Origin: Elainella sp. Prado103
GTDB taxonomy: Bacteria; Cyanobacteriota; Cyanobacteriia; Elainellales; Elainellaceae
Reading direction: 5' to 3'
Length of the DNA stretch: 64,000 nucleotides
Assembly: GCA_025454395.1 (NCBI GenBank)
Contig: JALOOM010000002.1
Location: forward strand, 62,001 to 126,000
The position numbers and the translations under genes are program-made. Below, piece after piece: positions 32,812-42,240 of the stretch. Positions within the stretch are counted from its first letter, which is position 1; every line of letters begins with the position of its first letter. Below the pieces are notes generated by a model. It saw nothing but the letters and a program-made list of their open reading frames with translations, did not search any database and was not told the DNA's origin.

Positions 32812-33102
32812 CTATTCGACTGAAACGGCTTTGACCTCCACTGACTCAGCAGTCTTTGGCTCGGCTGCTGGTTCGGTATTTTTGCTTTTGATCGCTCTAA
32901 TCCGTTCGGTTAAAATTTGTGAAACTTCTGTCACCAAAACAGTCAGAATCAATACGTCATCGATTTGGCCAACAATCGGAATGATATCGGGTAATAGATC
33001 GATCGGGCTCAGCAAATAAACCAAGGTTCCTAAAATAATTAACCAGCGATATTTAGAATCCCGAATCAGCTTACGATACCAGTCGGTGAAGGTGTTAGAC
33101 AT
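32812..33102 (-). CDS. YkvA family (DUF1232) protein
   Basis: WLIILGTLVYLLSPIDLLPDIIPIVGQIDDVLILTVLV. Confidence 0.9.
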   Translation of the reverse strand: MSNTFTDWYRKLIRDSKYRWLIILGTLVYLLSPIDLLPDIIPIVGQIDDVLILTVLVTEVSQILTERIRAIKSKNTEPAAEPKTAESVEVKAVSVE

Positions 33103-33218
33103 GTGAATCTCCTCTTGATGACTTCTATATTCTGACAGGTGAACCGATTGGATAGAATACTCAACCTACCCAGAGAACCGTATCGTTTCCAGGGTAGAGA
33201 ACCGCCACCCTGCCAAGT

Positions 33219-33290
33219 ATAGAGACGGAGTCAAGGTATAGAGACGGAGTCAAGATATAGCGGAGTCAAAGGTATAGCGACGGAGTTAGG
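33219..33290. repeat. 19-bp tandem array, about 4 units, overlapping the carbohydrate-kinase stop codon
   Basis: tatagagacggagtcaagg/tatagagacggagtcaaga/tatag....cggagtcaaagg/tatagcgacggagttagg. Confidence 0.85.
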
Positions 33291-34560
33291 CGCAAAGACG
33301 TAGGCTACAAAGGCGAGCAGTACCATAAGCAGCTTCTGTTTGGGGTGAAATCTGTACCGGAACTTGTAGATGGCGCGATCGAATTTGCGTCCAGGTTGCG
33401 TTTTGGGCTCCACCACCAGCCGTATAAACTCGACTTAAGGTCGTAGCACCAAGTTGCTGGAGTCGTTGATAGCCCTCTGCTTCAATCCGAGCGATCCCTT
33501 CTAATAACCCTTGCAGAAATTGCTTTGGATCGGCGGGGCGAGGGCTTAAGCAAGGAGCGAGATTGGGATCGTTGATCGGAAAGCGTTCGCCGGGTTTCAG
33601 CAGGGGATAGTAGTGGAGTTGACTGGGGCGATCGGGCTGAATTTGGCGGCTCAAAGCCTGAAGTTCGGCTGGGCTAAAAAATTGTTGCAGGACAGCTCCA
33701 CCCGTATTGGACGCTCCCCCAACCAGCCAGAACTGCCCCAAACGATGGCTATAGATTCCAGTGGCTGATTCTTCAATGCGGATATGGCTCAACAGCTTCA
33801 ACACCAATGTGGATCCAAGTGAAGTGACTGCTTCTCCGGGTTGGCTGGCTCCACTGGCTAAAAAAGCTGCAATACTGTCGGTTGTACCTGCACAAACGAC
33901 GCAGTCAGGGGGAAACTGAAAGGTTTCTACCCATGCCGAGCGCAAGCAACCGATCGCAGTCCCAGGAGGAAAAACCTGGGGGAGATGGATGGGTAAATTC
34001 AGGCGCAAAAGCCAGTCCGGATAGCAAAGCTGCTCGACATCGTAACCCAATTTCAAAGCATTGTGATAATCGCTGATGCCCAATTGCCCATGGAGTAGAA
34101 ATGCTAACCAATCCGCTTGATGAAGTAAATAAGGCATTGTGGTGATCGATCGAGCCTGTTCTACCCACCATAAGACTTTGGCTAAACTGGAGGTGGCGCT
34201 GATCACAACCGGCTGAGTTGAAGCAATTTGCTGGATTTTCCCTAACTGATCTCTACCTCGATCGTCGAAATATAAAATGGGTGTATCCAAAGGATGACCA
34301 AGCACATCACACAATAGAACGGTGGAAGAGGTTCCATCAACGGCAACAGATCTAATCTGGCGACGGAGGGCTAAAGGGATTTGTCCGATCAAGGTTTCTA
34401 ACCCAGATTGCCATTCAGCAGTAGTTTGCTCGCTCAAATGAATGCTGCTCTGAGCCTGAATTTGACCCAACGGATCCAGAACGATTGCTCTTGCGCCGGA
34501 AGTACCGAAATCAATACCGAGGGAGAGGGGTTGCACGCGATTGATCCTGCAAGTCTTCAT
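33286..34560 (-). CDS. FGGY-family carbohydrate kinase (possibly D-ribulokinase-like)
   Basis: SLGIDFGTSGARAIVLDPLG, GTTDSIAAFLASGASQPGEAVTSLGSTLVLKLL, YTAGGGAQNATW. Confidence 0.85.
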   Translation of the reverse strand: MKTCRINRVQPLSLGIDFGTSGARAIVLDPLGQIQAQSSIHLSEQTTAEWQSGLETLIGQIPLALRRQIRSVAVDGTSSTVLLCDVLGHPLDTPILYFDDRGRDQLGKIQQIASTQPVVISATSSLAKVLWWVEQARSITTMPYLLHQADWLAFLLHGQLGISDYHNALKLGYDVEQLCYPDWLLRLNLPIHLPQVFPPGTAIGCLRSAWVETFQFPPDCVVCAGTTDSIAAFLASGASQPGEAVTSLGSTLVLKLLSHIRIEESATGIYSHRLGQFWLVGGASNTGGAVLQQFFSPAELQALSRQIQPDRPSQLHYYPLLKPGERFPINDPNLAPCLSPRPADPKQFLQGLLEGIARIEAEGYQRLQQLGATTLSRVYTAGGGAQNATWTQIRSRHLQVPVQISPQTEAAYGTARLCSLRLCA

Positions 34561-34570
34561 CAGGAAGAAA

Positions 34571-35206
34571 TTACCAAACGGTGGCTAACTGATCAAGCTG
34601 TTGTTTGGCTGCTATGAGGCTCTGCTGTCGAATTTGGGGATCCGCCAAGCGATCGGCATAGATAAACATCACATCGGTAATACCGAGAACACCAAAAATA
34701 GCCCGCAAAAACGGGGCTTGAAAATCGCGATCGGCTCGTCCGGACTCTGGTCGGTAACTGAACTTGCGAGTGATCACGACTAACATTTTCTTATTTTGCA
34801 AAGCACCTTGAGGAAGGCCGTCTTGAAATGTAACCGTTCGATCGCGTCGAACGATTTGATCAATATAAGCTTTAAGGCTGGAAGGAATACCCAAGTTATA
34901 CATGGGAACTCCTAACACATAGCAATCGGCAGCCATCAGCTCATCAATCAACTGATTGGAAAGCACAATTGCCTGGTTCATGGCTGGAGTTCGATCGACT
35001 GGTGCAGTTTCATAGGCTGCCACCCAGGTTTCATCAAGGTGGGGAATTGGATTCCGCCCCAAATCTCGATAAATCACTCGACTGTTTGGATTGGCTTGCT
35101 GCCAGTGCTGCACAAAATGCTGAGTCAGTTGGCGGGAATCAGACTGAGTGATCCGAGCACTCGAATCAAGGTGCAACAGTTGGCGAGACTGAAACTCAGG
35201 GCTCAT
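34571..35206 (-). CDS. azoR: FMN-dependent NADH-azoreductase family
   Basis: LLHLDSSARITQSDSRQLTQHFV..., YVLGVPMYNLGIPSSLKAYIDQIVRRDRTV. Confidence 0.88.
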   Translation of the reverse strand: MSPEFQSRQLLHLDSSARITQSDSRQLTQHFVQHWQQANPNSRVIYRDLGRNPIPHLDETWVAAYETAPVDRTPAMNQAIVLSNQLIDELMAADCYVLGVPMYNLGIPSSLKAYIDQIVRRDRTVTFQDGLPQGALQNKKMLVVITRKFSYRPESGRADRDFQAPFLRAIFGVLGITDVMFIYADRLADPQIRQQSLIAAKQQLDQLATVW

Positions 35207-35266
35207 GACAGACTGTTCTTAGAAAAATTGGTCAAAACTCAAACGCTGGAGATTGCACCGATCGAA

Positions 35267-35860
35267 CTAGGGGAATAGGCTCTGCGGCAAGCTAGGCATC
35301 CAAGGCAGATCAGTGATACCCACATCGTAACCCAACTGTGACAGTAAAGTTGTGAGCTGCCCGCGATGGTGGGTTTGATGATTGAACAGGTGCGTGACCA
35401 ACAGCCAGTTTGGTAAGGTGCGAGTTTTGCCATCAACCCCACTGGTATAGGTTAACGATCGATTTAACCAGGTCGCAGTCAACTGGTGGGCCCAACCGAG
35501 AATCTGTTGATCGGTGATTTCGCGTTCTTGACGGAGTTGAGCAAAGTCCGCATATAACTCTTCCCCAATTTTGCCTGCAAATGGCTGGCTGAGAAATCGC
35601 CCCAGCCAAATCCGATCGCCAAACAGCAGATGATTTAAAGTCCCATGAATCGATTTGAAGAAAGCTCCTTGATCTCTGCGACGTACCTCATCTGGAACTT
35701 CGGCACAAACGGCATAGAGCTTTTGATTCATCCACTGGTTATATTCTGCCAGGGTGGCATAGATCACCTGGCTAGTTGTGCGATCGGACATAGAATTGAG
35801 ATTCCTGACTGAGTTATGATCGAATGGCGACGGATGATACGATTTATATCTACAAACCAA
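35267..35860 (-). CDS. DinB family protein
   Basis: IYATLAEYNQWMNQKLYAVC..., IHGTLNHLLFGDRIWLGRFL, HLFNHQTHHRGQLTTLLSQLGYDVGITDL. Probable start at MSDRTTS. Confidence 0.9.
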   Translation of the reverse strand: MVCRYKSYHPSPFDHNSVRNLNSMSDRTTSQVIYATLAEYNQWMNQKLYAVCAEVPDEVRRRDQGAFFKSIHGTLNHLLFGDRIWLGRFLSQPFAGKIGEELYADFAQLRQEREITDQQILGWAHQLTATWLNRSLTYTSGVDGKTRTLPNWLLVTHLFNHQTHHRGQLTTLLSQLGYDVGITDLPWMPSLPQSLFP

Positions 35861-35868
35861 TACCTATT

Positions 35869-36204
35869 TTAGTCGTAGAAGCGTCGATCGAGCCAAATGC
35901 GAGTTTCCAATTCCGATCCAAAGGTCTTATCAGTACCAGTTACTGGATCATACACATGGTAATACTCTTGACCATTAGTTCCTCGTTTCTGCCGGATTTT
36001 CAGGGTAGAGCTAGGCATTAAAAGCCGATATAACAGATCCCACAGCTCCTGCCAAAGTGACGGTTGCACCTTTTCTGATGTTGTCTGACGACTCGCGGTA
36101 GTCTTCGGTGAAACAAACGGCACAATATTCGATTGGGATAAACTGATATCCAAAGTATCCAAGGAATTATCCGATGAGAATGGTGCAGAATCAAAGCTTT
36201 TCAT
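35869..36204 (-). CDS. Conserved-looking hypothetical protein
   Basis: MKSFDSAPFSSDN...LKIRQKRGTNGQEYYHVYDPVTGTDKTFGSELETRIWLDRRFYD; the longer ORF-track start (36417) runs through tandem-repeat DNA and is likely wrong. Confidence 0.6.
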   Translation of the reverse strand: MKSFDSAPFSSDNSLDTLDISLSQSNIVPFVSPKTTASRQTTSEKVQPSLWQELWDLLYRLLMPSSTLKIRQKRGTNGQEYYHVYDPVTGTDKTFGSELETRIWLDRRFYD

Positions 36205-36309
36205 AGTTTCACCTGGAGAATGATAAGTGATCCAATCCGATCGATAATGTTCGGGATAGATTAGAGATGAATGGGTCAGAAATAACCGAATCAACGCTGA
36301 ACAGTAATG

Positions 36310-36403
36310 CACAAGTCTGATAAATAACTGACAAACAAGTCTGATAGACAAGCCTTGATAGACAAGTCTGATAGACAAGCCTGATAGACAAGTCTGACCA
36401 ACA
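36310..36403. repeat. 13-bp tandem array (gacaagtctgata), degenerate, ~6-7 units
   Basis: acaagtctgatagacaagccttgatagacaagtctgatagacaagcctgatagacaagtctga. Confidence 0.88.
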
Positions 36404-36484
36404 GAGTGATCAATCATTCATCAGTGCTCAGCCAATGATGAACAATAATGTTGAGAAGCGTGAAAGATGGGGCAGTACACTAAT

Positions 36485-36536
36485 TGCTGAGATATTTGCT
36501 GCTGAGATATTTGCTGCTGAGATATTCGCTGAAGAT
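36485..36536. repeat. 15-bp tandem repeat (gctgagatatttgct), 3 units
   Basis: ttgctgagatatttgctgctgagatatttgctgctgagatattcgct. Confidence 0.85.
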
Positions 36537-36782
36537 ATCCTTGAAGATAAAGAACAAGTGACTGAATGGGTAATCAATCAGATTGGATAGCTAGTCGAAC
36601 CCGATCAGTGCTGAACTGCTTCTAATCTAAGCGCTACCTGAAGGAGAATCAAAAATCTAGCTTGATGGATTGTATGAATCAAACAGATGGAATCGATCGA
36701 ACTCATCAAAGGGTGGATCTTCAATTTCACTGTGATACTCCGTTTGCCCAGACATCTCCTAGTTTTTAGAGAGAGAAGCCTC

Positions 36783-36858
36783 TGCTCTCAAAACATTGCT
36801 CTCAAAACATTGCTCTGAGAATGAATCACTCTGAGAATGAGTCACTCTGAGAATGAAA
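36783..36858. repeat. Composite 14-bp (ctctcaaaacattg) and 16-bp (ctctgagaatgaatca) tandem repeats
   Basis: Direct reading. Confidence 0.85.
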
Positions 36859-37113
36859 GGAACATCACTCAAACCTGAATTAATCTGGAATATTTAGTAT
36901 TTTCCTCAAGAAAACTTGAACTGCCCAGATGCAGTTGAGGTAAATTGTGATGGTAACAGTTCAAGTCTGGCAAACTGTTATGGTACTTCTAAAGCCTAAC
37001 TGTATTGGTGTTCCCAATTGGTGTTCCTGTCAGTATTCAAAATGTCCTACTCAAATGGATGCTCAACTGAGCATTGAGACTTGAGGTATTGACGACCGTT
37101 ACTTATCACGGAT

Positions 37114-38562
37114 ATGCAACTCACTCAACCTTTTCCCAATCACGCCCCCGGTCAGAACTTGTATGAACAGGTTGCCGATCGGATTCAAAGCCTGATTGCC
37201 GAAGGCACTTTGCAGGTCGGCGATCGGTTACCTTCTGTGCGAAAACTGCATGAACAGTGGTCAATTAGCATCTCAACGGTGCTCGAAGCCTATCGTCTGT
37301 TGGAAGATCGAGGCTTAATTGCTGCCCGTCCTCAGTCGGGCTATTACGTCAAGCAGTCTTTTTTGAAGGCAACGAATGAGCCCCAACCATCTGCCCCTCC
37401 CCAAAAACCGCGCCATGTTGACAACTCCTTAGGGTTTCGGGTAATTTGCACGATCCGCGATTCCCAAACGATCAAACTTGGGGCAGCCGTTCCCAGTATG
37501 GAACTCTTACCATTAAATGCGCTGAACCGTTTGATGGGGCAAATTTTGCGGCAAAATGCCACTCTGGCTCATGCCTATGATGTGCCACCCGGTTGCGAGC
37601 CCCTACGCCATGAGGTGGCACGTCGGTTGATGGATGCTGGTTGTTCGATTTCGCCCGATCAAATTGTCACGACCAATGGCACGTTTGAATCGGTTTACTT
37701 GGCGCTAAAAGCCACCACTCAGCCTGGTGATACAGTCGCGATCGAGTCTCCAACCTATTATGGGCTGCTGGAAGCATTAGAAATCCTGCACTTGAAGGCG
37801 CTGGAATTGCCAACCCATCCCCGCGATGGTCTATCACTTTGCCATCTGGAGGCAGCCCTACAAAAAAAACGGATCGCAGCCTGTGCGTTGGTTTCCAACT
37901 TTAGCAACCCCTTGGGCACCTGTATGAGTGACTCCAAAAAGCAGCAAGTGGTCGAACTGTTGACCCAATATGAGGTGCCTCTGATCGAGGATGACATTTA
38001 TGGTGATCTGTACTTTGAAGGCAGCCGACCCAAGGCAATGAAATCGTTCGATCGAGCCGGATTGGTGCTCTACTGTTCTTCGAGTAGCAAAACTCTGTCG
38101 CCGGGGTTTCGGGTGGGTTGGACGGCTCCGGGTCGCTACCAGGCAAAGGTGGAACAACTCAAGTGGATCATCAACCAAACGACGGCGATCGCCCCCCAAT
38201 TGACCATTGCAGCCTTTTTATCCAACGGGGGCTACGATCGACACCTGCGGCAGTTACGTCGAGCCTATCAATCGCAGATGGCCCGGATGGCTCAGGCGAT
38301 CCATGACTATTTTCCACCCGAAACCCGCGTTACCCGCCCCAATGGTGGGCATGTCCTATGGTTAGAATTACCCACGCACTGTAATGCACTGCAACTCTAT
38401 GAAACTGCTCTCCAGCACCACATCAGCATTGCGCCGGGGCAGATTTTCTCTCCCTCTAACAGCTACGAAAACTGCTGTCGTCTCAACTGTGGGTTGCCCT
38501 GGTCGGATGAGATCGATCGGGCAATGCAAACCCTGGGGCGATTAATTGCTCAACAAGCGTGA
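37114..38562 (+). CDS. MocR-type GntR regulator / PLP-dependent aminotransferase fusion
   Basis: N-terminal GntR wHTH (LYEQVADRIQSLIAEGTLQVGDRLPSVRKLHEQWSISISTVLEAYRLLEDRGLI) plus aminotransferase fold I (YCSSSSKTLSPGFRVGW). Confidence 0.92.
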   Translation: MQLTQPFPNHAPGQNLYEQVADRIQSLIAEGTLQVGDRLPSVRKLHEQWSISISTVLEAYRLLEDRGLIAARPQSGYYVKQSFLKATNEPQPSAPPQKPRHVDNSLGFRVICTIRDSQTIKLGAAVPSMELLPLNALNRLMGQILRQNATLAHAYDVPPGCEPLRHEVARRLMDAGCSISPDQIVTTNGTFESVYLALKATTQPGDTVAIESPTYYGLLEALEILHLKALELPTHPRDGLSLCHLEAALQKKRIAACALVSNFSNPLGTCMSDSKKQQVVELLTQYEVPLIEDDIYGDLYFEGSRPKAMKSFDRAGLVLYCSSSSKTLSPGFRVGWTAPGRYQAKVEQLKWIINQTTAIAPQLTIAAFLSNGGYDRHLRQLRRAYQSQMARMAQAIHDYFPPETRVTRPNGGHVLWLELPTHCNALQLYETALQHHISIAPGQIFSPSNSYENCCRLNCGLPWSDEIDRAMQTLGRLIAQQA

Positions 38563-38581
38563 GATGAAGAATAGGCTCAAC

Positions 38582-38648
38582 CTGCTTCTGCGGCCTGCTT
38601 CTGCGGCCTGATGTGACTGCCTAATGTGACTGCCTGATTCTACTGCCT
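38582..38648. repeat. 13-bp tandem array abutting and overlapping the sdhA stop codon
   Basis: ctgcttctgcggc x2 / ctgatgtgactgc / ctaatgtgactgc / ctgattctactgc / cta. Confidence 0.88.
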
Positions 38649-40374
38649 AATATTTCCGATCCTGTGGCTCAAACATATTGACCACTACAGGCATGTACCG
38701 GATCTCAATTCCGGCAGGAGAATAATAGGCCAGAGTATGTTTCAGGAAATTTTGATCATCGCGATCGGGAAAATCTTCACGGGCATGGGCTCCTCGGCTT
38801 TCCTGGCGGTTCAGTGCTCCTGTGAGGATCATTTCTCCGACGATCAGTAGACTTTGCAGTTCTAAGGCTTCGACCAGTTCCGTGTTAAACAGGCTACCCT
38901 TATCATCCAGATAGACTTGTTCGGATTGCTGTCGCAGCAATTGTAACTGCTCAATTCCCTGCTTCATTAAAGCTTCACTGCGAAATACCCCACAATATTC
39001 CGTCATGCAATCCTGAAATGCTTCCCGAATTTGAGCAATTCGATATTGACCTGGTCGATCGATCAGGGTTTGAATCTGCTGTTTGGCTTGATGGAGATAG
39101 AGTGGTTCGTTTAAGTCGGGTAACTTACAATTTTGCACATACTGGGCGATCGCCGCTCCCGTTCTTCGTCCATATACGACACATTCCAGTAGCGAATTAC
39201 TCCCAAGTCGATTGGCTCCATGCACAGAAACACAAGCCGTCTCACCCGCAGCAAAAAAGCCTTCTACTAACCCTTCAGCACTGCTGCGAACTTGCCCATT
39301 CGTATTGACTGGAATACCACCCATCGAATAGTGAACGGTTGGGCGCACAGGAATCGGCTCATGCACTGCATCTACTCCAGCCAACCGATGGGATTCTTCC
39401 CAAGCAAAAGGAATGCGGCTCATGATTTTATCTCGTCCGAGATGGCGCACATCCAGGTAAACAAATGGGCCACCGGCACTGCCATCTTTATGAACTCCGC
39501 GACCGGCGCGAATCTCTCGGGCGATCGCTCTAGAGGTGATATCGCGTGGGGCCAACTCCATGCGACTGGGCGCATAGCGAGCCATGAAGCGTTCTCCCTC
39601 GCTGTTGATCAGATAAGCTCCTTCGCCCCGCACGGCCTCCGAAATCAGCACACCGACCGGATAGAGCCCGGTGGGATGAAACTGCACGAACTCCATGTCT
39701 TCCAACGGCAGTCCGGCAGCGGCCGTCATGGCCAAGCCATCGCCCGTGGAGGCATAATCGTTGGAAGTGGTGTTGTAGACTCGTCCATATCCTCCAGTAG
39801 CAAACATCACGGCTTTAGCCCGCACAATGGCGATCTGACCATCGCGAATCCGAAACATAACCAGCCCTTTGGCTTGCCCTGCTTCCAGAATCAGCCGCAT
39901 CACATACCATTCGTCGTAGAGATGTACCCCATAGCGTCGCAGGTTATTGACTAACTCATGCAGAATGGCATGTCCGGTTTTGTCAGCAGCATAGCAAGTC
40001 CGATTATGGGAATGCCCGCCAAAGGCTCGCTGGGCGATCCGACCATCGGATAATCGAGAGAACAACACCCCCATGTGCTCCAAGTCGATCACGACATCCG
40101 GGGCTTCCTGGGTGAGAATGGCGACTGCGTCTTGGTCAGCCAAATAGTCCGATCCCTTCACCGTATCAAAGGCATGGGCCTGCCAAGAGTCGGTGGCATC
40201 GACGTTTTTGAGCGTGGCTGCCATTCCGCCTTGGGCCGCTACGGAATGGGAACGGATCGGATGGGTTTTGGCGATTAAGGCAACGCTGAGGCTGGGATCG
40301 GTACGAACGATTTCTAGTGCAGCCCGTGATCCAGCTAAACCGCCACCCACAATCACAACATCATGCTCAATCAT
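38647..40374 (-). CDS. sdhA: Succinate dehydrogenase/fumarate reductase flavoprotein subunit
   Basis: MIEHDVVIVGGGLAGSRAALEI..., HSVAAQGGMAATL, RAFGGHSHNRTCYAADKTGHAILHEL. Confidence 0.95.
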   Translation of the reverse strand: MIEHDVVIVGGGLAGSRAALEIVRTDPSLSVALIAKTHPIRSHSVAAQGGMAATLKNVDATDSWQAHAFDTVKGSDYLADQDAVAILTQEAPDVVIDLEHMGVLFSRLSDGRIAQRAFGGHSHNRTCYAADKTGHAILHELVNNLRRYGVHLYDEWYVMRLILEAGQAKGLVMFRIRDGQIAIVRAKAVMFATGGYGRVYNTTSNDYASTGDGLAMTAAAGLPLEDMEFVQFHPTGLYPVGVLISEAVRGEGAYLINSEGERFMARYAPSRMELAPRDITSRAIAREIRAGRGVHKDGSAGGPFVYLDVRHLGRDKIMSRIPFAWEESHRLAGVDAVHEPIPVRPTVHYSMGGIPVNTNGQVRSSAEGLVEGFFAAGETACVSVHGANRLGSNSLLECVVYGRRTGAAIAQYVQNCKLPDLNEPLYLHQAKQQIQTLIDRPGQYRIAQIREAFQDCMTEYCGVFRSEALMKQGIEQLQLLRQQSEQVYLDDKGSLFNTELVEALELQSLLIVGEMILTGALNRQESRGAHAREDFPDRDDQNFLKHTLAYYSPAGIEIRYMPVVVNMFEPQDRKY

Positions 40375-40460
40375 GGTTTATTTTCGTCTGTGTTCTCTGG
40401 TGCTCTCCCTCTCTATCCTGACGCAGATGGCAAAAAATCCTCCAGAAACCCGGAAGTTCT

Positions 40461-40826
40461 TTAGAAAGTAGAGGCTTGATCCATCCCCCGATCGCCCATT
40501 CGATCGAATTCGAGATAACGAGTGCCTTGATAGCGCAACATGCCTCGATCGCCTTCTGCCAATAGTCCGTATTCTCGACCGGAAAGTCGCAGTTCGACGC
40601 GCTCACCCGATCGAGTTTCAAAAGTGCAATAGTAGGACGTTTGGGTGAGGCTACTTGTGTTGTGCCCGCCTGATCCAGATACATGCGTCCGTTTAGTAAC
40701 AATGATGGCAGCTACGGTCTGGATGGGTTGCTGATTGTTCCACTGCCACTGCCAAAGACTGCTCCCGATCGCAAATAGAAATATTCCTATGACCAAAACA
40801 AGGATCAGAATCGGAAAAAAATCCAT
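40461..40826 (-). CDS. DUF2500-like membrane-anchored protein
   Basis: N-terminal TM; IIVTKRTHVSGSGGHNTSSLTQTSYYCTFETRSGERVELRLSGREYGLLAEGDRGMLRYQGTRYLEF. Confidence 0.75.
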   Translation of the reverse strand: MDFFPILILVLVIGIFLFAIGSSLWQWQWNNQQPIQTVAAIIVTKRTHVSGSGGHNTSSLTQTSYYCTFETRSGERVELRLSGREYGLLAEGDRGMLRYQGTRYLEFDRMGDRGMDQASTF

Positions 40827-40836
40827 GGCTGGGGGG

Positions 40837-41046
40837 CTCGATTAAAACTGGCTCAATCAATGGACTCAATCAAGGGGCTCAATCAATGGACTCAATCAAT
40901 GGACTCTATTAATGGGCTCAATCAATGGACACTCAATCAATGGACTCAATCAATGGACTCAATCAATGGACTCAATCAATGGGCTCAATCAATGGGCTCA
41001 ATCAATGGGCTCGATTAAAACTAGCTCAATCAATGGACTCAATCAT
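40837..41046. repeat. 13-bp tandem array (tggactcaatcaa) ~14 units, flanked by a 36-bp direct repeat (ctcgattaaaact[g/a]gctcaatcaatggactcaatca)
   Basis: Flanking copies at 40837 and 41010 differ at one base; array continues into the 3' end of hisZ. Confidence 0.95.
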
Positions 41047-42240
41047 CGGTTGACCGGCTGGATCGATCCAGACAATTTGTTGAATTTGGCGACGTTGAGC
41101 ATAGCTGCGCACTTCATCCGGGCTGGATCGTTCTAGTTCCACTTCAACCCGCACGCGGTGATCAGACTCGCGGATTTTTTGAGCATAGGTGAAGGCCGCC
41201 CCATGAGACTCCGGGCTGTTGGGCACAACGAGCCAATCACTGGGTGGAGTCTGGGTGGGTAAACAACCCGTGGGCAGCAACACCTGGTGCAGCCCCTCAA
41301 TGTTCATGACGAAACCAATCCCAGGTTGACTCTCCCCTTTGGGATGATAAAGGCCCAGCAACTGATCATAACGCCCCCCTTGGCCTAGAACCTGTTGTCC
41401 AGTTGCACTGACGGCTTCAAAGACGATGCCGGTATAGTAATCAAAGGTTTGAATCAGGCTCAGATCAAGGAGGATATTGGGCTGTGCGGGGCTCGATCCA
41501 ATCGCCTGTTGCAGCAGCTCCATCAAGCTTTTCAGTCGGTTCACTGTGGCTCGTTGTTCAGTTGCCAATGCTAACTGAGAAACCCGTTGTAAGACATCCA
41601 TGGGTTGCCCGCGCAGATCCAGCAGGAGCAAGGCCCGATCGCGCAACTCATCGGTGAGGGGCAACTGTTCGAGCTGGATCCGATCGAGGTGAGCAATGGC
41701 GGAGCGAACTGCTGGACGCAGGGCTTCTGGAAAACTAGAGAGGAGCGATCGAGTCAGACCGGCTTCTCCCAAAATCACCGTGCTGTCATTCAGGTTGAGG
41801 TTGCGGAGGCAGTCTAAAACCAGAAGCAGCATTTCGGCATCCGCCGCGACACTTCCTGCCCCGAGTAGCTCCACTCCGGCTTGATAAAACTCATGCTGCC
41901 GTGTATCTCGAGCAGTACGACGAAACACATTGGCATTGTAGTAAAGCCGCTGCGGATAGGGAGCACCGGCTAACCGAGTCACGGCTGCCCGAGCAATGGA
42001 AGCAGTTAATTCGGGCCGTAGCCCTAGGAATTCACCTTCGCGATCCTGAAGTTGGATAACAGTGGTTGGGTCGATCGCGCCCCCTGCCATCAAAGTATCC
42101 AGCCGCTCTAAGGTGGAAGTAATGATGCGGTGGTAGCCCCAGCCATGAAAGACTTGCTGCAAGCGATCTTCAATCCAGCGTTTTTGGGCCACATCCAGGG
42201 GAAAGAGATCCCTTGCGCCTACAGGAGGTTGGTAAACCAT
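41026..42240 (-). CDS. hisZ: ATP phosphoribosyltransferase regulatory subunit HisZ
   Basis: MVYQPPVGARDLFPLDVAQKRWIEDRLQQVF..., LRPELTASIARAAVTRL, LGQGGRYDQLLGLY; HisRS-like without an anticodon-binding domain. Confidence 0.9.
   Translation of the reverse strand: MVYQPPVGARDLFPLDVAQKRWIEDRLQQVFHGWGYHRIITSTLERLDTLMAGGAIDPTTVIQLQDREGEFLGLRPELTASIARAAVTRLAGAPYPQRLYYNANVFRRTARDTRQHEFYQAGVELLGAGSVAADAEMLLLVLDCLRNLNLNDSTVILGEAGLTRSLLSSFPEALRPAVRSAIAHLDRIQLEQLPLTDELRDRALLLLDLRGQPMDVLQRVSQLALATEQRATVNRLKSLMELLQQAIGSSPAQPNILLDLSLIQTFDYYTGIVFEAVSATGQQVLGQGGRYDQLLGLYHPKGESQPGIGFVMNIEGLHQVLLPTGCLPTQTPPSDWLVVPNSPESHGAAFTYAQKIRESDHRVRVEVELERSSPDEVRSYAQRRQIQQIVWIDPAGQPMIESID

Noticed and set aside
36205-36417. 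N-terminal extension of the hypothetical protein at 35869
   Set aside because: Sequence (CLSGLSIRLVYQGLSIRLVCQ...) is translated tandem-repeat DNA; MKSFDSAP at 36204 is a better start.
39292-39954. 220-aa plus-strand ORF antisense to sdhA
   Set aside because: Shadow ORF within a strongly conserved flavoprotein gene.
40837-41046. Possible CRISPR array
   Set aside because: Units are directly adjacent 13-mers with no unique spacers and no cas genes nearby; same reasoning applies to the other tandem arrays.
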